Source of the DNA: Candidatus Schneewindia gallinarum
GTDB lineage: Bacteria > Bacillota > Clostridia > Oscillospirales > Ruminococcaceae
NCBI GenBank assembly: GCA_904420175.1
Contig: CAJFUF010000002.1
Location: 1 to 64,000, forward strand
DNA length: 64,000 bases
Reading direction: 5' to 3'
Shown here: positions 1 through 8,829 of the stretch, one piece after another
Layout of the letters: every line of letters begins with the position of its first letter
How positions within the stretch are numbered: position 1 is the first letter of the stretch
The notes under the pieces: model-generated
Told to the model about the DNA's origin: nothing
The model's input: only the letters and a program-made list of their open reading frames with translations
The model's database searches: none
Program-made: the position numbers and the translations under genes

Positions 1-174
1 ACTGTATATCCCACGGTTGAATACCGGGACAACGAGCCGACGTGGCGGAACTTCCGAAGCTACGGCACGTTTACACAGGGGGAGGATGGCAACCTTCAGC
101 TTATCTCCGTCACGTTTAGGGCATTGCAGGGCACAACCATATCCTACGGCGAAAAGACCTTTTTAATTGAGTAA
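1..174 (+). CDS. C-terminal end of an unidentified protein (partial)
   Basis: Frame 1 is open from the window edge and ends at TAA 172-174, giving 57 residues that finish in GEKTFLIE. The piece is polar with alternating hydrophobic residues, as in a beta-rich domain, and shows no motif I recognise. A strong terminator follows at once, so this is the end of its transcription unit. The product cannot be named from this fragment. Confidence 0.5.
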   Translation, partial: TVYPTVEYRDNEPTWRNFRSYGTFTQGEDGNLQLISVTFRALQGTTISYGEKTFLIE

Positions 175-178
175 AAAA

Positions 179-215
179 GGAAGAAGCCGGCCTTTGGGCT
201 GGCTTCTTCCTTTTT
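179..215. terminator. Bidirectional terminator
   Basis: Stem GGAAGAAGCCGGCC / GGCTGGCTTCTTCC with a TTTG loop and a T run on the plus side; an A run precedes it, so it also works for the minus strand. It separates the partial plus-strand gene from the convergent GNAT gene. Confidence 0.85.
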
Positions 216-235
216 GGGCGCTGTTTTCATCGCCC

Positions 236-715
236 TTAAACTTTTGGTTTTTTTGAGAATCCCGTGCTTTTTTCCATCAGATAGTTGTTGAGGACGACAC
301 CTTTTCTTACCACCCACTGCATACGGACTGTGTGATAGCCGCGCTGCAAAAAGAACGGGCGCGCTGTGATGGAGGCATGGGTGGTAATGCGGTGCGCCTG
401 TGCGGCAAACTGCTCCAGCCTGCTGCACAGGGCTGTGCCCACGCCGCGGCCCTGAAAGCTGCGGTGGACATACAGCCGGTCAAGATAGCCCTCCCGTGTG
501 ATGTCGCCAAAGCCGATAATCCGTCCGTTCTCCTCTGCCACCAATGTCCGATGGCGGAGGAAGGACCGGTTCCATCCCTGCAAATCCGTCTTTCCATCCG
601 CCCATGCATTCAGCTGTCGCGGCGCATAGTCCTTCGCGCACACGGTGTGAACTGTGCTGTAAAAAAGCCGTGCAATCTGCCGGCAGTCTGCCGGGCGGTA
701 GGGCCGAATTTCCAT
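236..715 (-). CDS. GNAT-family N-acetyltransferase
   Basis: 159 residues, the usual length for a single GNAT domain. The acetyl-CoA pyrophosphate loop is visible as QGRGVGTAL (about residues 89-97), after the beta strand LDRLYVHRSF; the C-terminal part has the GNAT-like FFLQRGYH. It is expected to transfer an acetyl group from acetyl-CoA to a small molecule or protein amine, but the substrate cannot be inferred. It lies 21 bp downstream of the transglutaminase gene on the same strand and is probably the last gene of that operon. Confidence 0.85.
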   Translation of the reverse strand: MEIRPYRPADCRQIARLFYSTVHTVCAKDYAPRQLNAWADGKTDLQGWNRSFLRHRTLVAEENGRIIGFGDITREGYLDRLYVHRSFQGRGVGTALCSRLEQFAAQAHRITTHASITARPFFLQRGYHTVRMQWVVRKGVVLNNYLMEKSTGFSKKPKV

Positions 716-736
716 GCTGTTTTCCCCCTGTAAAAA

Positions 737-3169
737 TTATATGTGCCTGATAAAGCGGAAATAAAACCACTTAAGACCCGATACCTGCGACCGGCACAGG
801 CGCTGCAGACGCTGGGGGAACTGTGCCAGTTCCTTCTGCTGCTCCTTCCCAAGCGGGACGTCCGCATATTCGGCCTGCAAAATGTCCTGCATAATTTGTG
901 TGAAGGACGGGCCATCCTTTTCCAGGTCCGGGAACGCCCCATCCACCAGGCGGGCGTATTGCAGCGGGGCCGTGCCGGGCTGATACGGCCGGCCCAGCAG
1001 CCGGAACACACGCAGGCTGTACTGCTTACACACTGCAGGGGCCCTGTCGCCCTGCAGATGCTTTTCCCTGCGGCGGTCCGCCAGAACAGGGGAAAGCAAA
1101 AGCAGCAGCACAAGCACCAGTATGCCGCAGGCCACAGTGAGCCACACGGCCAGAGCGGAGGGTCCGCCGGTTTCCTGCACTGTGATGTCGTCCGGACCGT
1201 CTGCTCCGCCGGGCTGCCCCTCCGTCTGGGAGCTGGAGGACGACGATGACTCCGGCGGGGTGGAGCTGCCTTCCTGCGTCACGCTGCCGCCGGTAGGATC
1301 CGCCTCTGTCAAGCCGGCGCCGGGGGTCACCTCAAACGGAATCCAGCCGAAATTTTCAAAATACACCTCCACCCACGCGTGGGCCTGGCGGTCCGTCACG
1401 TCAAATGTGCCGGTTCCGCTGTATGAGGCGCTGACAGGCAGCACATACCCCTCCACATATCTGGCGGGGACGCCGTTCATCTTCAAAATGACCGCAACGG
1501 CAGAGGCGAAGTGAACACAGTATCCCTCATGCGACTGGAACAGGAAGTAGTCCACGAAGTCCTCCCCCTCGGGCAGCATGCCCGGCTCCAGCGAGTAGGT
1601 CGCCACTGACTGCACGTCTGTCCTTACCCTGTCCACAAACTCCGCCACGGTGTACTGCTGCTGCCAGCCCCGGTATTGGTACTGCTGCCTTGTGCGGGGG
1701 GCATAGCGAATGTCCACACCGCCGTAAGCACTTACATAGTTGGCGTACTGGTCACTCCATGTGCCGGACGGCAGGGAGGCCACCACCGTGTCAAACGCGT
1801 TGCGGTAATCCGCTGAGTGCTGGTAGTCCAGATAGGGGCTGTACTGCACAAGCCTGCCGGTCTGCGTGTCCCGCAGCAGCGTCACCGGTTCTACATAGGT
1901 GGAGTTGCCCGTGCTTTGGAACAAGTCCTGCATGAAGTTCGGATTGTAGGGGTCAAGACGCAGATAGGAGGACGAGCCGTAGGGGGTGTACCGGTACTGC
2001 CCCGGAGCGTTTACCACTTCCACACGAACTTCGTCCGTTTCCATGCTGACAGACGTGCTGCCAGACTGGATCAGCTGTTCTGTAATATACATGCCGGGAC
2101 TTGCAAAATCACGGTCCGTCTCTTGAAACATGGACAGGCTTTCCCTTTGCAGGTACGCCCTGCTTGCCGTCTGTGTCTGGTTCCACTGGTTCCCCTCATA
2201 CCGGCTGCCCACATAGGCGCGTAGGTAGTAAGGGGCTTCCACCCCGCGGGTGACGCGAAGCGCCGTTTCCCCCGTGTACTCCAGCCGGCCAATCTGTCCA
2301 AGCACACCGCCGGCAATGCCGCCGCCCGAGGTTCCCGGCACACGGAAGGGCCCGTCCGGCATTTCCCCGGAAAACAGGCTGGAAACAAAAGAAAGCGTTC
2401 CGGCGCGCAGATCCACCAGCCATCCGGCACGCTCATACTCCTCCTGTTTGAACACGCACTGGGTGAACAAAAAGCATAGGACGGAAAACAACATCAGCAA
2501 GGTTGCCGCCCCGACGGAAAGCGACGGGCCGGTTCGCCCCCGGCGAAGCCGGCGGGAGCTGGAAAACGCCGCCACGTAAAAGCTTATCAGCAAAATATAA
2601 AACAACAGGTTTTCCGGCACCAGCCCGAAGGCCAGGCCGAAAAACAGAAAGGGAGCGGTGACCAGAATACACAGCAGGCCGGATCGCGCCTGGATAAACG
2701 CCATGCCCAGCAGCAGGGATAGAACCAGGCTGACGAGAACCCAGAACAGCAGCGGAGACCCGCTTCCCACCGGCTCATAAGGAATCGCCAGGTTGGCGTA
2801 TCCGGCGCCGTTCATCACCGACGCCACACCGGCATACACCTCTATGGCGCCGGAAAACACCTGCCCGCTGAACAGCAGAATGACTGCGGTGATGCCAACG
2901 CCGGATACCAGCAGAAACGGAAAAGTCAGTTTCCTGTTCTGCCAGCACAGGGCCGACAGCAGGCACAGCGGAACAAGCAGAAGCACAAGCACCCCAAAAT
3001 CTGCCGGGAAAACGCTGAATGTACTCATAAACACGCCCAGCGCGCCAAACATCCCGGCAAACAGCAGCAGGACAGACAGCAGATAGTCTGAAAAGGAGGT
3101 CGGGCTGCCCGCCACTTCGGCCGTGAACACAAATTCCTGCCCGGCGGCAGCCTTTGCCATTTTCTTCAT
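737..3169 (-). CDS. Membrane-anchored transglutaminase-like protein
   Basis: 810 residues. The N-terminal ~240 residues contain about seven hydrophobic segments, followed by a large extracytoplasmic region with a transglutaminase core: Cys551 in HEGYCVHFA, His597 in RQAHAWVEVY, and Glu613 in PFEVTPG where the third triad residue is normally Asp. A Ser-rich linker (about 638-647) leads to another membrane helix (about 668-693) and a C-terminal cytoplasmic tail. This is the TgpA/YebA-type architecture. Third gene of a MoxR-DUF58-transglutaminase operon, a widespread triad thought to act in surface-protein or envelope processing. The actual substrate is unknown. Confidence 0.88.
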   Translation of the reverse strand: MKKMAKAAAGQEFVFTAEVAGSPTSFSDYLLSVLLLFAGMFGALGVFMSTFSVFPADFGVLVLLLVPLCLLSALCWQNRKLTFPFLLVSGVGITAVILLFSGQVFSGAIEVYAGVASVMNGAGYANLAIPYEPVGSGSPLLFWVLVSLVLSLLLGMAFIQARSGLLCILVTAPFLFFGLAFGLVPENLLFYILLISFYVAAFSSSRRLRRGRTGPSLSVGAATLLMLFSVLCFLFTQCVFKQEEYERAGWLVDLRAGTLSFVSSLFSGEMPDGPFRVPGTSGGGIAGGVLGQIGRLEYTGETALRVTRGVEAPYYLRAYVGSRYEGNQWNQTQTASRAYLQRESLSMFQETDRDFASPGMYITEQLIQSGSTSVSMETDEVRVEVVNAPGQYRYTPYGSSSYLRLDPYNPNFMQDLFQSTGNSTYVEPVTLLRDTQTGRLVQYSPYLDYQHSADYRNAFDTVVASLPSGTWSDQYANYVSAYGGVDIRYAPRTRQQYQYRGWQQQYTVAEFVDRVRTDVQSVATYSLEPGMLPEGEDFVDYFLFQSHEGYCVHFASAVAVILKMNGVPARYVEGYVLPVSASYSGTGTFDVTDRQAHAWVEVYFENFGWIPFEVTPGAGLTEADPTGGSVTQEGSSTPPESSSSSSSQTEGQPGGADGPDDITVQETGGPSALAVWLTVACGILVLVLLLLLSPVLADRRREKHLQGDRAPAVCKQYSLRVFRLLGRPYQPGTAPLQYARLVDGAFPDLEKDGPSFTQIMQDILQAEYADVPLGKEQQKELAQFPQRLQRLCRSQVSGLKWFYFRFIRHI

Positions 3170-3187
3170 GCTTTTTCCTCCTTTCCT

Positions 3188-4345
3188 TTACAGGGCCATG
3201 CCCTGCAGCACCTCGTCCACCGGCCGGTCCTCAAACGCCGTCACATTGCCCTGCTTGCCGTCACCGGGGCCAAACAGAAAAACACGCCTGCCACAGGTGG
3301 GCGGCAGGGTCTGACGCAGCCACTCCTCCGACTGGGCGGGGAAGCTGGTGGTGAAATAATACAGCTTGTCCACCCCGCGGGTGGGCTGCCTGCCCACAAA
3401 GTGAAGCAGCGCTGCGTCTTCCGCAGTGCCGCCTGCATGCAGCAGCAGACTCATGGCCTCCGGTATCTGATCCGGATCGGTAACAGTAAGTTCCCGCAGG
3501 TCCTGCAGCGCACTGTCATACCATACAAGACGGTGGGGACGCTCCGCCTCGGCCAAAAAGGAGGAGATAGAAAACAATGCGGTCAGCTCCCGGCTCAGCT
3601 GTGCGGGCTCCCCCTGGTGCAGTTCCGCCAGCAGAATGGTGCCGTCCTGGATGGGTAGGCTGAACTCTTTCACGATAAGCTCGTTCCGTTTTGTGCTGAG
3701 CTTCCAATGAATGCTTCGCTGTGGGTCGCCCGGCCGGTATTCCCGCACGCCGAACACCTCGGACGGGTCGTCGCCCGGCCGGTGCTTTGAAAACGTATCG
3801 GATTCATAATCGCCGCTTTCCTGCCTTGAAAGGGTACAGGACAGGGGCAGAACCGCCGGAAAAACCGTCAGTTCCGGCGGGGCGTTTAACAGCACGCCCT
3901 TCACCCTGAACAGGCCCAGTGCATCGTAGCAGTAGAACGAGTCTGCCGTCAGCTTCAGCCTGCCACAGCAGGCCGACTGCAAATGCAGCGTGCAGGCCGT
4001 ACTGCCGAAAGAGCGCAGACGGAAGCGAAGCTTCAGCCTGCGTTCCTGCCCGGACAGCAGGTTTTCACACCGGAAGGACAGCCGCCCCATGGACAGGGGG
4101 AGGAAGCTGCGGTTTTTCAGCCGGATGGATATCTGAAACGGCTGGCCCGCCTCTGCAATAAAATCGGCGTGTTCCGGGCACACTGCCGTTATTTTCCCGC
4201 GCAGCAGCAGGGCCTGCACCGCCAGCAGAACCGGCAGCAGCAGGGCCGCGCACAGGGTCAAAAAAGAGATGTAGTCCGCAATCATGACCATGTAGCTGAA
4301 GCACAGCGCCAGCACAACAAGATAGAGGATTCTGACACTTTTCAC
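3188..4345 (-). CDS. DUF58 domain protein
   Basis: 385 residues with two N-terminal hydrophobic segments (within residues 1-50), a beta-rich middle, and the DUF58 signature around residues 180-235: SDTFSKHRPGDDPSEV, VREYRPGD and IHWKLSTKR. The C-terminal half resembles the von Willebrand A-like fold of this family. It sits between the MoxR ATPase and the transglutaminase with gaps of 10 and 18 bp, so it is co-transcribed; DUF58 proteins are regarded as partners of MoxR ATPases. The molecular role is not established for the family. Confidence 0.9.
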   Translation of the reverse strand: MKSVRILYLVVLALCFSYMVMIADYISFLTLCAALLLPVLLAVQALLLRGKITAVCPEHADFIAEAGQPFQISIRLKNRSFLPLSMGRLSFRCENLLSGQERRLKLRFRLRSFGSTACTLHLQSACCGRLKLTADSFYCYDALGLFRVKGVLLNAPPELTVFPAVLPLSCTLSRQESGDYESDTFSKHRPGDDPSEVFGVREYRPGDPQRSIHWKLSTKRNELIVKEFSLPIQDGTILLAELHQGEPAQLSRELTALFSISSFLAEAERPHRLVWYDSALQDLRELTVTDPDQIPEAMSLLLHAGGTAEDAALLHFVGRQPTRGVDKLYYFTTSFPAQSEEWLRQTLPPTCGRRVFLFGPGDGKQGNVTAFEDRPVDEVLQGMAL

Positions 4346-4355
4346 TGGGCGCCCC

Positions 4356-5324
4356 CTACTTCATGCTGGGGACAGGCGTTTCCCTCAGGAAGTCCTCCAC
4401 CAGCTTTTCCGCACTCTGCCCGGCGACACGTGCCTTGGCAGTCAAAATCAGCCGGTGGCAGATACAGTCCGCAAACACATACTGCACATCGTCCGGGATG
4501 ACATAGTTACGGCCGTTTAACAGCGCGCAGGCCCGCGCCATGCGCAGCACGGCAATGCTGCCGCGGGGGCTGGCGCCAAGGGTCAGGTGCGGGCAACGGC
4601 GTGTTTTGTCCACCAAATCCACAATGTAGGAGAAAATTTTCCCGTCCACAAACACGCCCTTCACCGCCTGGCGCATGGACAGCACCTCATCGGCGCCCAC
4701 AATTTTCTTCACGCCGGACAACGGGTCGCCCAACGCCTTGTTTTGCAGGATTTTCGCCTCACTCTCCTTAGAGGGGTAGCCCATACTCATCCGGATCATA
4801 AAGCGGTCCATCTGCGATTCCGGCAGCATCTGGGTGCCGACGGTCCCCACCGGGTTCTGGGTGGCGATGACGATAAACGGGTCGGGTACTGCGCGGGTCA
4901 CCGCGTCCACCGTGACCTGCCCCTCCTCCATCAGTTCCAGCAGGGCGGATTGGGTTTTAGAGGATGTACGGTTGATTTCATCCGCAAGGAACAGGTTGCA
5001 GAAAGCCGCACCGGGCTTGTATTCAAACTGCTCTGTTTTTTTATTGTAGACGGTGAAGCCGGTAATGTCGCTGGGCATCACATCCGGGGTGAACTGCACA
5101 CGGTTTGCCACCAGATCCATGGACCGCGCAAACGCCATGGCGAGGGTCGTTTTTCCCACGCCGGGAATATCCTCCAGCAGGACATGCCCGCCGGCAAGAA
5201 AACTCATAAGCATTTTAACCACAACGGTGTTTTTCCCGATAACAACACCCGCCACCTGATTCAGAATATCAAGAATGGTTTTTTCATAAAGCGCGGCTTG
5301 CGCTTTGGATAGCTGTTCTGTCAT
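4356..5324 (-). CDS. MoxR-family AAA+ ATPase
   Basis: 322 residues. Walker A PGVGKTTLA (K58), Walker B LFLADEIN (D115, E116), sensor-1 region FIVIATQNP and a C-terminal lid with LGASPRGS are all present and intact. MoxR ATPases act as chaperone-like remodelers for metal insertion or complex assembly. First gene of the operon: a good ribosome site (GGAGGGTG) precedes ATG and a sigma-A type promoter lies at 5362-5390. The neighbours DUF58 and transglutaminase identify the common MoxR/DUF58/TGase envelope module. Confidence 0.93.
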   Translation of the reverse strand: MTEQLSKAQAALYEKTILDILNQVAGVVIGKNTVVVKMLMSFLAGGHVLLEDIPGVGKTTLAMAFARSMDLVANRVQFTPDVMPSDITGFTVYNKKTEQFEYKPGAAFCNLFLADEINRTSSKTQSALLELMEEGQVTVDAVTRAVPDPFIVIATQNPVGTVGTQMLPESQMDRFMIRMSMGYPSKESEAKILQNKALGDPLSGVKKIVGADEVLSMRQAVKGVFVDGKIFSYIVDLVDKTRRCPHLTLGASPRGSIAVLRMARACALLNGRNYVIPDDVQYVFADCICHRLILTAKARVAGQSAEKLVEDFLRETPVPSMK

Positions 5325-5361
5325 TTTTCACCCTCCTGTCGGTATCTTTCTGTTTTAGTGT

Positions 5362-5390
5362 ATCATAGAACCGCATGGAAGTACAGTGAA
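5362..5390 (-). promoter_or_regulatory. Predicted promoter of the moxR operon
   Basis: On the minus strand, TTCACT (5390-5385) and TATGAT (5367-5362) are separated by 17 bp, 38 bp upstream of the moxR start. The -35 box overlaps the T tract of the terminator of the upstream thiamine operon. Confidence 0.6.
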
Positions 5391-5425
5391 AAAGAGATGA
5401 ACACCTGTTAAGGTGTTCATCTCTT
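5388..5425 (-). terminator. Terminator of the thiXYZ-tatD operon
   Basis: Minus-strand perfect stem AGAGATGAACACCT / AGGTGTTCATCTCT with loop TAAC followed by a T run; the left arm overlaps the last codons of the TatD-like gene. Confidence 0.85.
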
Positions 5426-6127
5426 CTCTCCATTTAAAAAGCAATTCAAATTGGCAGCGGCCACCATCCCGCCCTGTCCGGAGGGCAGGCCCCAGCGGCG
5501 CTCAATCAACTTTTCAGAGCGCCGGAGCGTTCCCAGATAGTCTGCACGCTGGGTGGTTCCGGCCGCCCATGAGATGGCGTCCGGCCCGTCGCTTTCCGTT
5601 AAAATCCGGTTTAGCGGCGCATGGCGCAGAACCGGATCATCCTCCCGCGAGAAGGGGCCAAGGGTAAAATAACAGCCAAGGGCCACATAGCGGTCGATAT
5701 CCTTCGGGCAGCTGTACCAATGCACCAGATAGGTGTTGGGGAACTGTCCAATCAGTTCCAGAATGCGCCGTTCTTGCCCCTTTGTGTGCAGGATAACCGG
5801 CATGTTCCGCCGGGCGGCAAGTGCCAGCTGGTCGATAAACACCCGCTCCTGCACACAAAGGGGGACGTCGCACCACACACTGTCCAGGCCGATTTCTCCC
5901 AGTACCCGGCACCGGCCGATAAAGGGCAGCATGTCCTCCACCCGGAACCGGTCCGCCTTCCATGGATGCAGCCCAAAACTGCAGCATACCGTGGGGCAGT
6001 TCCTTGTAAGCCTCTCCGTGCGTGCCGCGTCGTCCGGGTCGGTGCCGCAGACGACGGCGGAAACCCCCGCCGCCGCAAGCAGGCGGGCAAACGCATGGCT
6101 GTGGACGTGGCAGTGCGCGTCAATCAT
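5417..6127 (-). CDS. TatD-family metal-dependent hydrolase
   Basis: 236 residues, slightly short for TatD (about 255-265). All metal-site motifs are present: DAHCH at residues 3-7, GEIGLD (bridging Glu), ILHTKG, LVHWYSC and ESDGP. The fold should be an amidohydrolase TIM barrel. The start overlaps the end of the ABC ATPase gene by 8 bp, so it is translationally coupled to a TPP-riboswitch-controlled transporter. Typical TatD proteins are 3'-5' DNA exonucleases, but this position suggests a small-molecule hydrolase acting on an imported pyrimidine or thiamine precursor; that role is an inference. Confidence 0.88.
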   Translation of the reverse strand: MIDAHCHVHSHAFARLLAAAGVSAVVCGTDPDDAARTERLTRNCPTVCCSFGLHPWKADRFRVEDMLPFIGRCRVLGEIGLDSVWCDVPLCVQERVFIDQLALAARRNMPVILHTKGQERRILELIGQFPNTYLVHWYSCPKDIDRYVALGCYFTLGPFSREDDPVLRHAPLNRILTESDGPDAISWAAGTTQRADYLGTLRRSEKLIERRWGLPSGQGGMVAAANLNCFLNGEKR

Positions 6128-6857
6128 AGCGGTGCTCCTTCAGCAGGTTGTAGATCTCCCGGCGCAGCTCATTTTTGGAAAACAGCCAGTCCCGGTCCCG
6201 GTTCTCCTCCGGCAGAACGATCTCCTTCTGGAAACCGGCGGGGCTGCCGTCCATCATTAGAATACGGTCGGACAGGTAAATGGCTTCGTCAATATCATGG
6301 GTGACCAGCACCGTGGTCCGGCCGAGGGCCGCGCGCTTCTCCTGCAGCCAGTTCTGCATATCCGCCCGTGTAATCACATCCAATGCGCCGAACGGCTCGT
6401 CCAGCAGCAGGATGTCCGCTGTGCACATGGCGGTGCGAAGAAATGCCGCCCGCTGGCGCATGCCGCCCGACAGCTGCCGGGGATAGGCGTTTTCATATCC
6501 TGCAAGGCCGAACGCCTCAAAATTGGCGGCGGCCCGCTCCCGAAAGTCCTTTCCCAGCTTCTGCACCTTGCCGTACAGGCAAACGTTGTCCAGAATTGTC
6601 AGCCACGGGAACAGCAGGTCGCTTTGCGGCATGTAGGCAAAGTGCGGTGTGACGCCGTGAATCTCCTGTCCGTCCACCTGGACACTGCCCGTCTCCGGCT
6701 TCAGCATTCCTGCCAGAATGTTTAAAAAGGTGGATTTCCCGCAGCCGGACGGGCCCAGGATGCTGACGAACTCGCCCGTTTTTACGTCCATATTCAGTTT
6801 TTCCAGTACCCGCTGCCCATCATAGGAATAGGACAGGTTTCTGACGGAAAGTTTCAC
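6120..6857 (-). CDS. thiZ: ABC transporter ATP-binding protein, HMP/thiamine precursor uptake (ThiZ-like)
   Basis: 245 residues with Walker A GPSGCGKST, the Q loop YMPQSDLL, signature LSGGMRQR, Walker B ILLLDEPFGALD and the H loop VLVTHD. It is the SsuB/TauB type of nutrient-import ATPase. It follows ThiY by 9 bp and the permease in one operon headed by a TPP riboswitch, which assigns it to uptake of hydroxymethylpyrimidine or a related thiamine precursor rather than nitrate or sulfonate. The last 8 bp overlap the TatD-like gene. Confidence 0.9.
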   Translation of the reverse strand: MKLSVRNLSYSYDGQRVLEKLNMDVKTGEFVSILGPSGCGKSTFLNILAGMLKPETGSVQVDGQEIHGVTPHFAYMPQSDLLFPWLTILDNVCLYGKVQKLGKDFRERAAANFEAFGLAGYENAYPRQLSGGMRQRAAFLRTAMCTADILLLDEPFGALDVITRADMQNWLQEKRAALGRTTVLVTHDIDEAIYLSDRILMMDGSPAGFQKEIVLPEENRDRDWLFSKNELRREIYNLLKEHRYD

Positions 6858-6866
6858 TGCAGTTCC

Positions 6867-7880
6867 CTACTCTTTAATAAATTCGTTGGTGTAGCATTCG
6901 GACGCGGCAATCTTCTTGGTGATAAGGCCATTCTCATACATAAAGTCGGTATAGTTGTCCCACACCTCGTCCTTCATCAGGCCCCAGGTCTCGCTGTCCT
7001 CGCTGTATTTGGGGCTGAGGATTTCCTGAGATTTTTCCAGCAGCTCCAAATCATAGTCCGGGACATACTTGTGAAGGATTCCCGCGGACTCCTTCGGGTT
7101 GGCGATGGCGTACTCGTATCCCTTCTTGACCGCATTCATAAAGGCCTGTACCGTCTCGGGATCCTCTTCAATCATTTTGTCGCTGGTGATGATAACCGGG
7201 GTATAGTAGTCGAGGCGGGAGTCAAACTCGCGCAGCTCCATGTAGTTTAAGTCAAAGCCGGCCATCTCCGCCTTTACGCAGTCCCATGCCTCGAAAAACC
7301 ACATGACGTCCACATCCTCCGCCAGTGCGGAAAAGCCGGAACCGTCGCTGGTGATCATCGTCAGCTTGGAGAAGTCGGCACCGACAGCCTCCATGACCGC
7401 ACGGATCACTGCCTCCTCGCCGGGGCCGCCCCAGCCGGCATACACCTTACCCTCAAAGTCCTTGGGGGAGGTGATGTTTTTGGGCGCATAGGTTGCAAAG
7501 CCGGAGGTGTTGTGCTGAATCACCGTGGCAATGGCCTTGATGGGCAGCGGATCATCGCTGGTTAAGGCATAGGTTAAGTCCTCCTGATAGCCGAGGCCGA
7601 ATTCCCCGGTGCCGTTGGCAACCAGTGTCAGGCTGTTGGAGTTGTCGCCCGGCTCCTCAATGGTGACATTCAGGCCCTCCTCCTCAAAGTAGCCCTTATC
7701 CAGCGCCACATACAGGCCTGTATGGTTGGTGTTGGGCACATAGTCCAGAACCAGTGTAACATCTTTCAGCGCAGCGGTGTCCCCGCTTTCGCTTCCGCTT
7801 CCATCCGTACTGCTGCCGCCGCAGGCCGCAAGGGACAGTGCAAGGGCGCACAGCAAGATGATACTAACGATTTTTTTCAT
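6867..7880 (-). CDS. thiY: HMP/thiamine precursor substrate-binding lipoprotein (ThiY-like, NMT1/THI5 fold)
   Basis: 337 residues from the ATG at 7880. That start gives an ATGA overlap with the permease stop and is preceded by GGAGG eight bases upstream; a longer in-frame start 15 codons earlier would lose the normal signal peptide. The N-terminus is a lipoprotein signal ending in LAAC, followed by a short Ser/Gly linker and then LDYVPNTNHTGLYVA, a hallmark of the ThiY/Thi5 HMP-binding family, with later TWGLM and WDNYTDFM segments. It should capture the pyrimidine precursor outside the membrane for ThiX/ThiZ. Confidence 0.9.
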   Translation of the reverse strand: MKKIVSIILLCALALSLAACGGSSTDGSGSESGDTAALKDVTLVLDYVPNTNHTGLYVALDKGYFEEEGLNVTIEEPGDNSNSLTLVANGTGEFGLGYQEDLTYALTSDDPLPIKAIATVIQHNTSGFATYAPKNITSPKDFEGKVYAGWGGPGEEAVIRAVMEAVGADFSKLTMITSDGSGFSALAEDVDVMWFFEAWDCVKAEMAGFDLNYMELREFDSRLDYYTPVIITSDKMIEEDPETVQAFMNAVKKGYEYAIANPKESAGILHKYVPDYDLELLEKSQEILSPKYSEDSETWGLMKDEVWDNYTDFMYENGLITKKIAASECYTNEFIKE

Positions 7881-8659
7881 ATCCTTTTCCTCCAACTGTT
7901 TTGTTTTCTTTCCCCCGGTGTGCAAATATACCGCAGCAGGCCCACAAGGCCGTTCATGGCAAGGGACAGCAGAATGACCACCACCACGGACGCGAACACC
8001 TTTTGCAGCTGGCCGCTGTTTTTGACCCGCAGCATGTAGTAGCCGAGGCCGGCTTTGGAGCTAATCCATTCGCCCACCACGGCGCCGCTGATACAGTAAG
8101 TAGCGGCGACTTTCAGCCCGGAAAACAGGCTGGGCAGCGCGGAAGGGATTTTGACCATGCGGTACTGCTTCAGTGTTCCTGCCCCAAAGGACTTTAACAG
8201 GTTCAGCTGATCGGTATTTGTCTGACCCATGGCGTCCGCAAACGGGACGACAATGGGGAAAAAGCACATCATAACCACGGTGACGATTTTGGGAAGCATG
8301 CCGAAGCCCATATAGATAATGAACAGGGGCGCCAGCACGATGACCGGGACGGTCTGCGTCACCACCAGGATGGGGTAAATGCTTGATTTAAAGTGCGGGA
8401 ACCGGTCCATCAGGATGGCCAGAATAACTGCCAGCACGGCCGCAATCACAAGGCCGATTGCCGCCTCCTCCAGGCTGACAAGCGCGTGGTAGCACAGGGT
8501 GCCCGCATCCGTAATCAGCGCAGACAGAATGCGCGAGGGGGACGGAAGTGTGTAGGACGGTATCTGGAACAGAGCCACCAGCCCCTCCCACAGGGCAATG
8601 CAGCACAGAAGCACTGCTGCCGGCAAAAGAATTTTGCTTCCCCGCTTAATTGGTTTCAT
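7877..8659 (-). CDS. thiX: ABC transporter permease, HMP/thiamine precursor uptake (ThiX-like)
   Basis: 260 residues with about six hydrophobic segments and the binding-protein-dependent permease signature (EAA-like loop) around LLKSFGAGTLKQYRMVKIP. First gene after the TPP riboswitch; the stop overlaps the ThiY start in ATGA. Together with ThiY and ThiZ it makes a complete importer, named thiX after the ThiXYZ pathway predicted for hydroxymethylpyrimidine uptake in Firmicutes. Confidence 0.9.
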   Translation of the reverse strand: MKPIKRGSKILLPAAVLLCCIALWEGLVALFQIPSYTLPSPSRILSALITDAGTLCYHALVSLEEAAIGLVIAAVLAVILAILMDRFPHFKSSIYPILVVTQTVPVIVLAPLFIIYMGFGMLPKIVTVVMMCFFPIVVPFADAMGQTNTDQLNLLKSFGAGTLKQYRMVKIPSALPSLFSGLKVAATYCISGAVVGEWISSKAGLGYYMLRVKNSGQLQKVFASVVVVILLSLAMNGLVGLLRYICTPGERKQNSWRKRI

Positions 8660-8681
8660 CGTCCTCTCCCCTTTTCTTCAC

Positions 8682-8822
8682 AAAAAAATACCGCATCATA
8701 TTTGATACGGTATCGAAGTTCCTTCGCAAATATGATTTCCTACGTTGGCATTACCCAAATCAGGTATAAGGGTCGAAGCTGTCAGCTTCCTCTCAGGCCG
8801 TTCACGGCCTCCCCGTTTTGTC
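8682..8822 (-). promoter_or_regulatory. TPP (THI-box) riboswitch with antiterminator/terminator
   Basis: On the minus strand the conserved TPP aptamer blocks occur in order: GGGGAGGCC, CTGAGAGGA (8796-8788), GACCCTTATACCTGAT (8774-8759) and GGGTAATGCCAACGTAGG (8756-8739). Downstream is a terminator (8713-8682: stem ATACCGTATC / GATGCGGTAT, then seven T). The ten bases at 8736-8727 are perfectly complementary to 8704-8695, part of that terminator, which makes an antiterminator that would form when TPP is absent. TPP binding should therefore switch the thiXYZ-tatD operon off by premature termination. Confidence 0.97.
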
Positions 8823-8829
8823 GAACATT

